Source: Paenibacillus sp. FSL R5-0912
GTDB lineage: Bacteria; Bacillota; Bacilli; Paenibacillales; Paenibacillaceae
Assembly: GCF_000758605.1 (NCBI RefSeq)
Contig: NZ_CP009282.1
Location: 3,348,001 to 3,412,000, forward strand
Direction: 5' to 3'
DNA length: 64,000 nt
The translations under genes were made by a program, and so were the position numbers. The notes beneath the pieces were generated by a model. It saw only the letters and a program-made list of their open reading frames with translations, made no database searches and was not told the DNA's origin. Shown here piece after piece: positions 26,138 to 34,532 of this stretch (its first letter is position 1; the number at the start of each line of letters is the position of its first letter).

Positions 26138-27310
26138 ATGGAGAGGTTAACGGTAGAGGACCTGCTGCCGGAGATGGTGAAATGGCGCCGCCATTTACAC
26201 CGCCATCCGGAGCTGTCTTATCAGGAGAAGGAGACATCCGCCTATGTCGGGGCAAGACTGTCCGAACTGGGGATTGAAGTTAGAAGAAGCGGGTCCGGCT
26301 ACGGGCTGACAGGTATACTTACAGGGGCATTGCCCGGCAGAACGGTTGTTCTGCGCGCAGATATGGATGCCCTGGCGATTACTGAAGAGAATGGGCGGGA
26401 GTATGCTTCGCAGAATCCCGGGGTTATGCATGCTTGCGGTCATGACGGGCATACGGCTATGCTGCTGGCTGCGGCTGCCTATTACAGCGCACGCCGTGAA
26501 GAAATCCGTGGCGAGATCCGTTTCCTGTTCCAGCCGGCGGAAGAGGTCTGTCCGGGCGGTGCAATGGGGATGATCGCAGAAGGGGTGCTGGAAGGTGCAG
26601 ATGCCGTCTATGGGCTGCATCTGTGGACGCCGTTTCCGCTAGGAACCGTGGGCAGCGCGCCAGGCCCGCTGATGGCTTCTGCCGATGAATTTTTCATCGA
26701 TATTATCGGCAAGGGCGGCCACGGCGGCATGCCGCACCGTACGGTGGACAGCATTGTGGCAGGGGCGGCTCTTGTCACCCAGCTGCAGAGCATAGTCAGC
26801 CGGACTGTAGATCCGCTGCGTCCTGCAGTGGTCAGCGTAGGAACGATTCAAGGCGGATCTGCCCAGAATATTATTGCCGAGCGCTGCCGGATTACCGGGA
26901 CTGTGCGCGCGTTCGATGAAGAGACGCGCTATCTGATCCGCCGCAGAATCGAGGAAATGACAGCTTCCATCGCAGCAGCGTATGGGGCAGAGGCGACTGT
27001 AGATTATCTGATGGGGTACCCGCCGCTGGTGAACGATGAAGAGGAGTTTAACCGCTTTTACCGTGTCGCCCCGGAAGCGCTGGGTGAAGGCGCTAATGTA
27101 ATTCTGATGGAGAAAATTATGCCGGCAGAAGACTTCTCGTATTATGTTAAGGAAATTCCCGGCTGCTTCATCTTTGTGGGTGCAGGCAATCCGGACAAGG
27201 ATGCTGTCTATCCGCATCATCACAGCAAATTTGACATTGACGAGGATGCCATGCTCTATGGGGCGAAGCTTCTGGTAGCTATGGCCGATTCCTGCCTAAA
27301 TGAACAATAA
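26138..27310 (+). CDS. M20-family metallohydrolase (amidohydrolase)
   Basis: Predicted 390 aa zinc hydrolase of the M20/IAA-Leu hydrolase group (YxeP/HipO/AbgB-like). The core RRHLHRHPELSYQE, LRADMDAL, HACGHDGHTAML and QPAEEVCPGG gives metal and catalytic residues, and PAEDFSYY plus the late HHHSKFDID complete them. The dimerisation domain is intact (GKGGHGGMPHRTVD). It starts at ATG 26138 with GGAG 4 nt upstream; longer in-frame options lack a site. It probably removes acyl groups from amino acids or peptides, with the substrate unknown. Confidence 0.9.
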   Translation: MERLTVEDLLPEMVKWRRHLHRHPELSYQEKETSAYVGARLSELGIEVRRSGSGYGLTGILTGALPGRTVVLRADMDALAITEENGREYASQNPGVMHACGHDGHTAMLLAAAAYYSARREEIRGEIRFLFQPAEEVCPGGAMGMIAEGVLEGADAVYGLHLWTPFPLGTVGSAPGPLMASADEFFIDIIGKGGHGGMPHRTVDSIVAGAALVTQLQSIVSRTVDPLRPAVVSVGTIQGGSAQNIIAERCRITGTVRAFDEETRYLIRRRIEEMTASIAAAYGAEATVDYLMGYPPLVNDEEEFNRFYRVAPEALGEGANVILMEKIMPAEDFSYYVKEIPGCFIFVGAGNPDKDAVYPHHHSKFDIDEDAMLYGAKLLVAMADSCLNEQ

Positions 27311-27390
27311 TGTATTTGTATAATATTTGACGCTTGAGGTAAAACTACTCACAAATGGCATGGTGACATGGCAGACAGGAGGGTTCATTC

Positions 27391-27822
27391 TTGAAGACAG
27401 TCAAGGAAGTAATGACCGCCGATCCGGCTTCGGTCACGCTGCTCGATAATATCTATGAGGTTGCCGTCAAAATGAGAGATTACGGGACGGGCTTCATTCC
27501 TGTAGTAGATTCGGCCGACGGGGCAACGCTGCTGGGTGTAATCACGGACCGTGATCTTGTACTCCGGGGTTACGCGGACAAGCATCCCGGTTCCACAGCC
27601 GTTGAAACCGTCATGAGCCGGGAGATTATCTCCATTTCGGAGACGGCTTCTGTTGATGAGGCTGCGGAACTGATGGCTTCAAGGCAAATCCGCCGTATTC
27701 CGGTGACCCGTGACAAGAAGCTGATCGGAATTGTGTCGCTTGGCGACTTGGCGGTGAAAAGGATTTATGCGGATGAGGCATCAGAGGCGTTAAGCGGAAT
27801 CTCCCAGCGGCAGCTGCATTAA
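27391..27822 (+). CDS. CBS-domain pair protein
   Basis: Predicted 143 aa protein made almost wholly of two CBS motifs (about 8-62 and 75-128), each with the usual hydrophobic-GIVS/GVITDRDL ending. Such Bateman modules bind adenine nucleotides and often sense energy state or (p)ppGpp; the ligand here is unknown. The TTG start follows AGGAGGG by 7 nt. It is monocistronic with two hairpins behind it. It resembles YhcV-type stand-alone CBS proteins more than AcuB, as it lacks an ACT domain. Confidence 0.85.
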   Translation: MKTVKEVMTADPASVTLLDNIYEVAVKMRDYGTGFIPVVDSADGATLLGVITDRDLVLRGYADKHPGSTAVETVMSREIISISETASVDEAAELMASRQIRRIPVTRDKKLIGIVSLGDLAVKRIYADEASEALSGISQRQLH

Positions 27823-27834
27823 ATAGGGTTATGG

Positions 27835-27869
27835 AAAGCTCATGTCCGTTACGCGGAGGTGGGCTTTTT
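27835..27869 (+). terminator. Terminator after the CBS gene
   Basis: AAAGCTCA ... TGGGCTTTTT outer stem with an inner TCCG/CGGA hairpin. Confidence 0.75.
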
Positions 27870-27890
27870 CAAAATTGAAATTAATATGTG

Positions 27891-27917
27891 AAAAGCCCCA
27901 CGTTGTGGGGTTATTTT
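27891..27917 (+). terminator. Second terminator hairpin
   Basis: AAAAGCCCCAC / GTGGGGTTATTTT with a GTT-type loop, just downstream of the first. Confidence 0.65.
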
Positions 27918-27993
27918 GTGCTACCTGTCTATGGGATGATCCAATTCCTGCTGTATTAAAGCTTACACACTATAGATCACAAGGAGGGATACT

Positions 27994-29706
27994 ATGAACA
28001 CTGATGGAACGGGTGCGTGCATTACCAGAGACGACCGGACCGTTCTGCTGGAATGCGGCCATCCCGGTTATGAGGAGGCCAGGGCGGTCCTGGCTGAATT
28101 TGCCGAGCTTGTCAAAAGCCCTCCGGTCTATCATACCTACCGGATAACACCGTTGTCCCTGTGGAATGCAGCGGCTGGTGGCCAGGAGGCAGAGGCGGTT
28201 ATTGCTAAGCTCCGCAGGCTGTCACGCTGGGGAATTCCCTCAGGACTTGAGGGTGAAATCAGGCAGCTGATGTCCCGGTACGGAAGATTGCAGCTGCGCA
28301 CGCATGTAACGGATCCGCTGCTCATGACGCTCTCGGCTGATCAGGCCGGACTGCTGGATGAACTGGAGGACAGCCTGATTCTGAAAGAACTGGGCTGGTA
28401 TAGGGCAGGGCCGTTGCACAGCTATTGTCCGAAGAGCAACAGGGGGCTGCTCAAGCAGGAATTAACAGGACTTGGATATCCGGTACTTGATTATGCCGGT
28501 TTCCGGGATGGACAGGAGCTGAAGCTTGCCTGGATAGAGGAAGCAGGCAAGGGCGACGGAATTACCGGGGAAGCTTTCGGGCTCCGGGATTATCAGAGGG
28601 ATGCCGTCAGGAAGTTCCAGGGGATTGGGGGCATCGGCGGCAGCGGTGTTGTTGTTCTGCCTTGCGGAGCGGGCAAAACGGTAGTAGGGATTGCAGTCCT
28701 GGAGCATCTGCAGTGTGAAACGCTGATTCTTACCTCCAGTACCACCTCGGTGGAGCAGTGGCGGGGTGAGCTGCTGCAGCGGACGACCCTGAGCGCGGAT
28801 GAAGTAGGGGAATATACCGGTGAGAAGCGGGAGGTACGGCCTGTCACGGTCGCCACCTATCAGATTCTGACCCACCGTACAGCCAAGGGAGGACCGTTTG
28901 TCCACATGAATCTGTTCAATGAGCGGAACTGGGGGCTCATCATTTATGACGAGGTCCATCTGCTCCCGGCTCCTGTCTTCAGGGCTACGGCAGACATTCA
29001 GGCTACGCGCCGGCTGGGTCTTACAGCAACACTGGTCCGGGAGGACGGCCGGGAAGGTGATGTGTTCTCCCTGATCGGGCCCAAATGTTACGATCTGCCC
29101 TGGAAGGTGCTGGAGAGACAGGGGTGGATTGCGGCAGTGGATTGTACAGAAGTGATTGTCCCGATGGATGAGCGGCTGCGGCAGCAATATATCTATGCCG
29201 GGGCGAAAGAACAGTTCCGCCTAGCGGCCGGCAATCAGGCTAAGGCTGCAGCCGCGGCATCGATTGCTGCGGCACATGCCGGGGCGGCGATCTTGGTGAT
29301 CGGCCAGTACCTGGACCAGCTGGAGCAGCTGGCGGAGACTCTGGGCGCGCCGCTTATTACCGGCAAAACTACACAGAAGGAACGGAGCGCATTGTATGCC
29401 GCCTTCAACGAAGGGCGGCTGCCCCTGCTGGTCGTCTCGAAGGTGGCTAATTTTGCCGTTAATCTGCCGGATGCCTCGGTGGCGATTGAGGTATCCGGAG
29501 CCTTCGGCTCGCGGCAGGAGGAGGCTCAGCGGCTGGGGCGTATTTTGCGGCCAAAGCCGGGCGACAACAAGGCGTATTTCTATACGCTGGTCTCGGGGGA
29601 CAGCAGGGAGCAGGAATTCGCCTTGCGGCGCAGGATGTTCTTAACCGAGCAAGGCTACGATTACGCAGTCAGAATGCTGGAATCCGCGGAGGAGGCTATT
29701 CTATGA
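27994..29706 (+). CDS. XPB/Rad25-type DNA helicase
   Basis: Predicted 570 aa superfamily 2 helicase of the XPB (ERCC3) type. An N-terminal damage-recognition-like region (about 1-190) precedes motif Q/I with Walker A PCGAGKT (223-229), DEVH box (319-322) and TAT (344-346). The XPB-specific Arg-Glu-Asp motif lies at 349-351 (VREDGRE). Helicase domain 2 ends in QEEAQRLGRILRPK. Archaeal and mycobacterial relatives unwind DNA 3'-5' and are linked to repair. The start has AAGGAGGG upstream. The 4-nt overlap with the next gene implies one functional unit. Confidence 0.92.
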   Translation: MNTDGTGACITRDDRTVLLECGHPGYEEARAVLAEFAELVKSPPVYHTYRITPLSLWNAAAGGQEAEAVIAKLRRLSRWGIPSGLEGEIRQLMSRYGRLQLRTHVTDPLLMTLSADQAGLLDELEDSLILKELGWYRAGPLHSYCPKSNRGLLKQELTGLGYPVLDYAGFRDGQELKLAWIEEAGKGDGITGEAFGLRDYQRDAVRKFQGIGGIGGSGVVVLPCGAGKTVVGIAVLEHLQCETLILTSSTTSVEQWRGELLQRTTLSADEVGEYTGEKREVRPVTVATYQILTHRTAKGGPFVHMNLFNERNWGLIIYDEVHLLPAPVFRATADIQATRRLGLTATLVREDGREGDVFSLIGPKCYDLPWKVLERQGWIAAVDCTEVIVPMDERLRQQYIYAGAKEQFRLAAGNQAKAAAAASIAAAHAGAAILVIGQYLDQLEQLAETLGAPLITGKTTQKERSALYAAFNEGRLPLLVVSKVANFAVNLPDASVAIEVSGAFGSRQEEAQRLGRILRPKPGDNKAYFYTLVSGDSREQEFALRRRMFLTEQGYDYAVRMLESAEEAIL

Positions 29707-31868
29707 TGAGGCAGAAGCCTGATGCAGATGTGCAGAAGCTGACGCCGGAAGCGCAGGCAGTACTCCAGGCGATATATGCGGAACATGCAGCCAGCCCTTG
29801 TGCGGCGGATAGCATTGAACGGCTGCGGCCGGCATTCCTGTGCCGCGCTGAGCAGGAGCTCGCGCTGAACGAGCTGCTCACGGCAGGAATGCTGGAGCTG
29901 CGCCAGAAAATGTGGGGAGAGAAGCTGTATCAGATCCCGCAGCAGAGGTTCCCCCGGATCGGGCGTAGCTTCTGGCCTGCCCGTCCGCAGAGTCTTGGAG
30001 AAACAGATGTACAGGCCCAGCTTGCTACCTGCACGGGTCTGGCTGCCGAGCTGTTCCGGGGGCTGTTATTTACAGCGCGGGAGGGCTTGCCGCTGACAGC
30101 CAAGGGACTTATACACAAGAAGCAGCTTGGCTTGCTCGCAGGCCAGCTGTCGGTGCAGGAGGAGCATCTGGCTGGACTTAAGCTGAACCAGGACAGTCCT
30201 GAGCTTTACCCGCTTTCGGTAACGGTTATCGTAGATTTGATGGTTGTTCTGGGTCTGATCAGCCGCAGCAGCAGCGGATATTTAATAGATATAACGAAGC
30301 TGCAGTGCTGGCTGGCGCTGACCGAGCAGGAGATGACCGATATGCTATACCGCATAGTAATCAACCGATACGGCTCTCCGAAGCCTGATGAACAGCATTT
30401 CAGGCATGTGATCTCCACAGCTGAATTCCCCTCGGGAGAATGGTTTGCCGTGCCGCCTCTTCTAGATTGGATGATACAGAGCGGCCTAACCAAGGTGCAG
30501 TCGGATGCCGGGCCGGACGCTTCGGAGCTTCATGCGTCCGCCATTGCCTGGCTCCGCTGCCTGGTAGGCTTCGGATGGTGTGACCTGGGTTATTCAGCCA
30601 AGGGAGAGCTCTGCTTCCGGTGGAAGGCAGTGAAGCCGCAACTGGACGGAGCTTCGGCAGGTACAATAGAACCGGAGATAAGTAGAGAAGATTCAGAAAT
30701 AGTGAAAGCGAAGGAATCTCAACCAGATGAAGTTTGCGGCGGAGTTGCTGTATCAGAAGGCTGGCCAGAACATGGGCAGGAGGAGCAGGAGCAGGAGCAG
30801 GAGCAGGATCAGGAGGAGCAGGATCAGGAGGAGATACGTTCCGGCTGCTCATTGAAGTCAGGGGAGACTGGCGCGGACTGGGGTTTATCCGCAGAATCCG
30901 CTGTACCTGCGGCCTGCAGGTTCATTGTCCAGCCGGATTTCGAGGTGCTGGTTCCGCCTGAAGTTCCTTATGCCATCCGCTGGACCCTGGCAGGATACGC
31001 CGAGCTGCTGCATAATCAGGACCTCTGGAGCTTCCGGCTGACCCGTGAAATGCTGGAGTCCGCAGCGGAGCTGGGCTGTCCTCCCGGGAATGCCATTGCT
31101 TGGCTTACCGCGCATGCTCAGGGGGGGCTGCCGGAGCAAGTGGAGCTGTCGCTGCGGCAGTGGGCTAAGGGAATCGGGCGGACATCATTGTATGAGGTTA
31201 TTCTGCTGTCCTGTGCAGGTGAACAGGACAGCGGAGATATTGCTGCCCATCCCCGGCTGCAGGATAGTCTGACCCGGATTGGCCCGCTCCACTTCATCGT
31301 TCGCCCGGAATCTGTCGGCCAGCTGCGCAAGGAGCTGGCTGCAGCCGGGCTGGCTCCGCCCAGAATCATCGGCGGCCGGGAGCAGGCCTTGCAGCCGCAC
31401 AACCCGTTCGGACCTTTTGAACGGTCCGCTGCAACGCTCCGTTATGAGCTTCCTTCTCCTGCCGGGGAACGGGGACTGATTGATGCTGCTCCGTATCCGA
31501 AGCTCCTGCCGCTGGCGGGGACAGCGCAGGATCAGGAGCTGCTTCCGGGTGAAGATGCCGTTCCGCAAATGTGGTTCAACCACTGGAGGCAATACCATGT
31601 GACCACTGCGCAGAAGGTGATGGAGCAGGCGCTGGGCTGGGGAATCAAGGTTAGAATTTCCGTGCAGGGCCAAACAGCAGACTTCATTCCGGAGCAAATA
31701 AGCGGCCGCCCGTGGAGAGTACGTGGGAATCTGCTGCGTTCAGGTTCAGGGACTGTAGAGCAGATTCAGCTTGCTGCCGAAGACTGGCAGGAAATGAAGC
31801 TGCTGCATCCGGTCAAACAGAGAAATTCCTCTTCTTCTGGAGCAACCGGATATGTTATGATAAGGTAG
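29703..31868 (+). CDS. Helicase-associated protein with Helicase_C_3-like domain
   Basis: Predicted 721 aa protein overlapping the XPB gene by ATGA. The C-terminal third (CRFIVQPDFEVLVPPEVPY ... RIGPLHFIVRPESV) resembles the XPB/Ssl2 N-terminal-like domain (Pfam Helicase_C_3). The N-terminal half is helical with winged-helix-like segments. A Gln/Glu/Asp-rich low-complexity linker at about residues 359-379 separates the halves. Mycobacteria carry a similar pair (Rv0861c/Rv0862c). It probably partners or regulates the helicase. No ATPase motif is present. Confidence 0.82.
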   Translation: MMRQKPDADVQKLTPEAQAVLQAIYAEHAASPCAADSIERLRPAFLCRAEQELALNELLTAGMLELRQKMWGEKLYQIPQQRFPRIGRSFWPARPQSLGETDVQAQLATCTGLAAELFRGLLFTAREGLPLTAKGLIHKKQLGLLAGQLSVQEEHLAGLKLNQDSPELYPLSVTVIVDLMVVLGLISRSSSGYLIDITKLQCWLALTEQEMTDMLYRIVINRYGSPKPDEQHFRHVISTAEFPSGEWFAVPPLLDWMIQSGLTKVQSDAGPDASELHASAIAWLRCLVGFGWCDLGYSAKGELCFRWKAVKPQLDGASAGTIEPEISREDSEIVKAKESQPDEVCGGVAVSEGWPEHGQEEQEQEQEQDQEEQDQEEIRSGCSLKSGETGADWGLSAESAVPAACRFIVQPDFEVLVPPEVPYAIRWTLAGYAELLHNQDLWSFRLTREMLESAAELGCPPGNAIAWLTAHAQGGLPEQVELSLRQWAKGIGRTSLYEVILLSCAGEQDSGDIAAHPRLQDSLTRIGPLHFIVRPESVGQLRKELAAAGLAPPRIIGGREQALQPHNPFGPFERSAATLRYELPSPAGERGLIDAAPYPKLLPLAGTAQDQELLPGEDAVPQMWFNHWRQYHVTTAQKVMEQALGWGIKVRISVQGQTADFIPEQISGRPWRVRGNLLRSGSGTVEQIQLAAEDWQEMKLLHPVKQRNSSSSGATGYVMIR
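30776..30833 (+). repeat. In-frame GCAGGA hexamer repeat
   Basis: About nine imperfect copies of a six-base unit (GCAGGA, with GATCAG/GAGGAG variants) encode alternating Gln/Glu/Asp. Unit gain or loss keeps the reading frame, so linker length could vary between strains. Confidence 0.8.
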
Positions 31869-31914
31869 TCTACCGTTTGCGGTAGAACATTAATGCAGAA
31901 AAGAGTTGAAGTTC

Positions 31915-32352
31915 ATGAGCGTAGCGGAATTAAATACGGTCGATATGGCCGAAGTGCTGACATACGCCTATGAATTAGGCGATATGATTAACCAATCCGC
32001 CGAAGTGTCGGATTACTTATACTGGAAAGGGCGGGTCGATCAGAGCCCCGAAATCCAGGCCATGGTCAAACGGCTGCAGAGCAAGAAGGAGCTGTTTGAG
32101 GAGACACAGCGGTTTGGACATTTTCACCCGAACTATCATTCGGCCAAGGATGAGGTTGAGTTAGTAGAGCGGGAGATGGAACAGTTCGAAGAGGTTGTCC
32201 GCTTCAAGAATGCGGAGAAGACGCTGGATGATATTCTTCACTCCATGTCTGAAGCAATCGCCTTCTCGGTATCGGACAGCATCAAGGTTCCGAGCAATGA
32301 CCCGTCCCCCAAAGGCGGATGCGGCAGCGGAGGCAAATGCTCTTGCGGATAA
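31915..32352 (+). CDS. ylbF: YlbF family regulator
   Basis: Predicted 145 aa helical protein. The central helices (YWKGRVDQSPEIQAMVKRLQ, EETQRFGHFHPNY) match YlbF/YmcA. The cysteine-rich tail GGCGSGGKCSCG is the YlbF feature that binds an iron-sulfur cluster. In B. subtilis YlbF forms a complex with YmcA and YaaT that supports RNase Y mRNA processing and affects biofilm, competence and sporulation. The ATG at 31915 is preferred to the TTG at 31906, though neither has a strong ribosome site. It lies directly before ylbG as in Bacillus. Confidence 0.9.
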   Translation: MSVAELNTVDMAEVLTYAYELGDMINQSAEVSDYLYWKGRVDQSPEIQAMVKRLQSKKELFEETQRFGHFHPNYHSAKDEVELVEREMEQFEEVVRFKNAEKTLDDILHSMSEAIAFSVSDSIKVPSNDPSPKGGCGSGGKCSCG

Positions 32353-32394
32353 GCTGGCCGTATGGAGAATAGAGAAAGAAAGGCGGATGAGCTT

Positions 32395-32658
32395 ATGTTT
32401 GCGGAACGGACAGGTTATATCGTTTGGGTTAGCGACGTCAAGGCAGCGCGTAACCTGGAGAAATACGGAACACTGCACTATGTTTCCCGAAAAATGCACT
32501 ATGCGGTAATGTATGTGAACGCGGAACGCGCCGAGGAAGTTATGAAGAATGTCCGCAGACTTTCCTACGTGCGCAAGATTGAGCGTTCCTACCGCAATGA
32601 ACTCAAGACTGAATACACCAGCAATGGACCGGACAAGTCCCGTTATTACGGTTTGTAA
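32395..32658 (+). CDS. ylbG: YlbG family protein (DUF2129/UPF0298)
   Basis: Predicted 87 aa protein starting MFAERTGYIVWVSDVKAARN, equivalent to the start of Bacillus YlbG (MFGQRQ...). The segment YGTLHYVSRKMHYAVMYV and the end LPYVRKIERSYRN-like are typical. AAAGGCGG lies before the ATG at 32395; the in-frame ATG at 32362 has no site. The biochemical function is not known. It follows ylbF by 42 nt and is ended by a terminator. In Bacillus rsmD-coaD come next, but here an IS element and eut genes do. Confidence 0.9.
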   Translation: MFAERTGYIVWVSDVKAARNLEKYGTLHYVSRKMHYAVMYVNAERAEEVMKNVRRLSYVRKIERSYRNELKTEYTSNGPDKSRYYGL

Positions 32659-32679
32659 ATTCAAATATAGTTATATTGG

Positions 32680-32706
32680 ACAGGCGCCGCTGGCGTCTGT
32701 TTTTTT
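32680..32706 (+). terminator. Terminator after ylbG
   Basis: ACAGGCGCC / GGCGTCTGT (one G-U pair) with a GCT loop and a six-T run. Confidence 0.85.
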
Positions 32707-32789
32707 GAATTTAATGTATTTCTTGATCACTTAAACAATGCTCCAGCGATAGGGAAGACGAGCCGGATGTATGCGAAAACAATCATGTC

Positions 32790-32910
32790 TTCCAAGGCAC
32801 AACTCCAGCATGAAAATGAGCAGCGTGCGTTTATCGCAGGTTGTGCCATCCCATACTTTTAGTACCATGGTGAACACTACGCTACGGTTAATGGTGGTTT
32901 ACCCCTGTGC
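32790..32910 (+). ncRNA. Candidate IS110 bridge RNA
   Basis: Located between the left end and the transposase gene, where IS110-group bridge RNAs are made. The first stem GGCACAAC/GTTGTGCC (32796-32803, 32840-32847) encloses a 36-nt loop with a small TGCG-TTTAT-CGCA hairpin, similar in plan to the IS621 target-binding loop. The second stem GGTGAAC/GTTTACC (32869-32875, 32897-32903) could be the donor loop. Exact ends are not determined, and the donor guides could not be matched to the element ends. Confidence 0.5.
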
Positions 32911-33042
32911 GAAAACTGTAAGGATCGAACTCTGTGTACAACTCCTTGCTAGCTTCAAATCGCCCGTTTGGAGAACTGCGAACAGAAAAATGGTTAAGCT
33001 CGAGTTCATCCTCACCATGGAATTTAGGTTGGAGCTGATGAT

Positions 33043-34193
33043 ATGGAAGTCATGTATTCACGATGCGCCGGAATGGACGTCCATCAAGAAACCATCGTAG
33101 TATGCGTCCTCACGCCCGGTGAAGAGGATCAAGTCGAGAAGGAAACACGTACGTTTGGCACGATGACGAAACATTTGTTTGAGCTCTTAAAATGGCTTGA
33201 ACACAAGGCGGTCACCCATATTGCCATGGAAAGCACGGGGGTGTATTGGAAGCCGGTGTATAACATCTTAGAAGGTTACTTTGATGTTACGGTGGCTAAT
33301 GCACAACGAATCAAGAATGTCCCGGGCCGGAAAACGGATGTATGCGATGCCGAATGGATTGCGAAATTGCTTCGTGTAGGATTAATCGAGCGGAGTTTCA
33401 TTCCTTCCGAGGATGTGCGGGAACTCCGTGATTTATGCCGGCTTCGTAAGAAACGCCTGGGCCAACTCACGGCGGAAAAGAATCGTATCCAGAAATACCT
33501 CGAATGCTCGAATGTGAAATTGGGAACGGTGGTTTCGGATGTATTTGGGGTGTCCGGCCGGAACCTGCTGGAAACCTTGATTACGAAAGGCTATGTCGAT
33601 GCGGAGGATGTGGAGGAAAGTGTAAAAGGCAAACTTCGAAGCAAGAAGGAAGCCATTAGAGACTCCATGCTCGGCACGATCACTCGCCACCAAATGGATT
33701 TGATCCGCGACTGCTGGGACCACATCGAATACCTGGAGAAGTCGCTCAGCCAGTTAGAAGAAAAAATCGATGCTCATCTAGAACCGTACCGGGAAGAATA
33801 CGAGCTGCTTCAGACGATCCCCGGGGTGAGCGAGGCCACAGCAGCTGTTCTTATTGCAGAGATTGGAGTCAATATGGATCAATTTCCATCGTCCGATCAT
33901 CTCTCTTCATGGGCAGGGTTGGCCCCCGGTAACCACGAAAGCGCTGGTAAAAAAAAAGTACAAAGAGCTTAAAAGGAAATTCACATACAAAAGTAGCATT
34001 ATGCGAAGCGGCTTGGGCAATCGCTCGTACAAGAAACAACGGTTTATCCACAAAATTTTGGAAGATCGCCTCTCGGCGGGGAAAGAAGAAAGCTTGCATT
34101 GCGATGGCACGAACGATACTGGTCATAGCCTATAGCATGCTAAAAAACAAACAAGCTTACCTCGAAGGCGGACCCCAAAAACGAGCAAGTTAA
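33043..34193 (+). pseudogene. IS110-family transposase, frameshifted at an A9 run
   Basis: The zero frame (33043-33972, 309 aa) holds the RuvC-like DEDD domain: Asp12, Glu63, Asp99 and Asp102. It continues into the transposase-20 domain (LLQTIPGVSEATAAVLIAEIG, SWAGLAPGNHESAGKKK with the catalytic Ser region). It then leaves frame at nine adenines (33949-33957). A -1 shift there continues as STKSLKGNSHTK ... RTILVIAYSMLKNKQ and stops at 34193, the normal family end. The copy is therefore either decayed or uses slippage on the A run. GGAG lies 7 nt before the ATG. Confidence 0.85.
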
Positions 34194-34400
34194 TTCGTGT
34201 TACCAACTCATTGATCGTCTAAACACGGACTCATGGAAATGGAGATCCCGGGCATTGTATTGCCCAAAAACAGAAATTCGTTCATTCGCCTGGTTACCTT
34301 TATTTTCACAGAAAAACCGAATACAATGTGGGGTACGAATACCTTGGAATCAGCCGGTAGTGGGATGTGGATGACATTATGCAGGGGAATGTTAATTAAA

Positions 34401-34429
34401 TTGACAGCTAACCGCCGGTGACTTACTAT
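34401..34429 (+). promoter_or_regulatory. Strong promoter-like sequence before eutA
   Basis: Perfect TTGACA at 34401-34406, a 17-nt spacer, TACTAT at 34424-34429, pointing toward eutA. It lies inside or at the right end of the proposed IS. A 39-codon frame starting GTG at 34418 (TYYILKESKLIALG) follows but lacks a ribosome site. Confidence 0.55.
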
Positions 34430-34488
34430 ATCCTCAAGGAAAGCAAGCTGATCGCGCTGGGACTATCTGCAATAGATCTATACAATGA

Positions 34489-34514
34489 ATACAACACAAT
34501 AAATACAACACAAC
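34489..34514 (+). repeat. Short tandem repeat in the eut leader
   Basis: AATACAACACAA occurs at 34489-34500 and 34503-34514, with a third degenerate AGTACAACA after it. The A/C-rich tract looks unstructured. Confidence 0.6.
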
Positions 34515-34532
34515 GAGTACAACAGAGGGCAC

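Larger units (their letters stand above)
32751..34453 (+). mobile_element. IS110-family insertion sequence (tentative boundaries)
   Basis: The element carries an IS110 transposase preceded by about 290 nt and followed by about 260 nt of non-coding DNA. The boundaries are my inference. GAT occurs at both ends (32748-32750 and 34451-34453), and joining the flanks restores a perfect hairpin CCAGCG-ATCG-CGCTGG. The length (about 1.7 kb) is a little above the family norm, so the right end may lie nearer the transposase. IS110 elements have no terminal inverted repeats, and none are seen. It separates ylbG from eutA. Confidence 0.6.
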
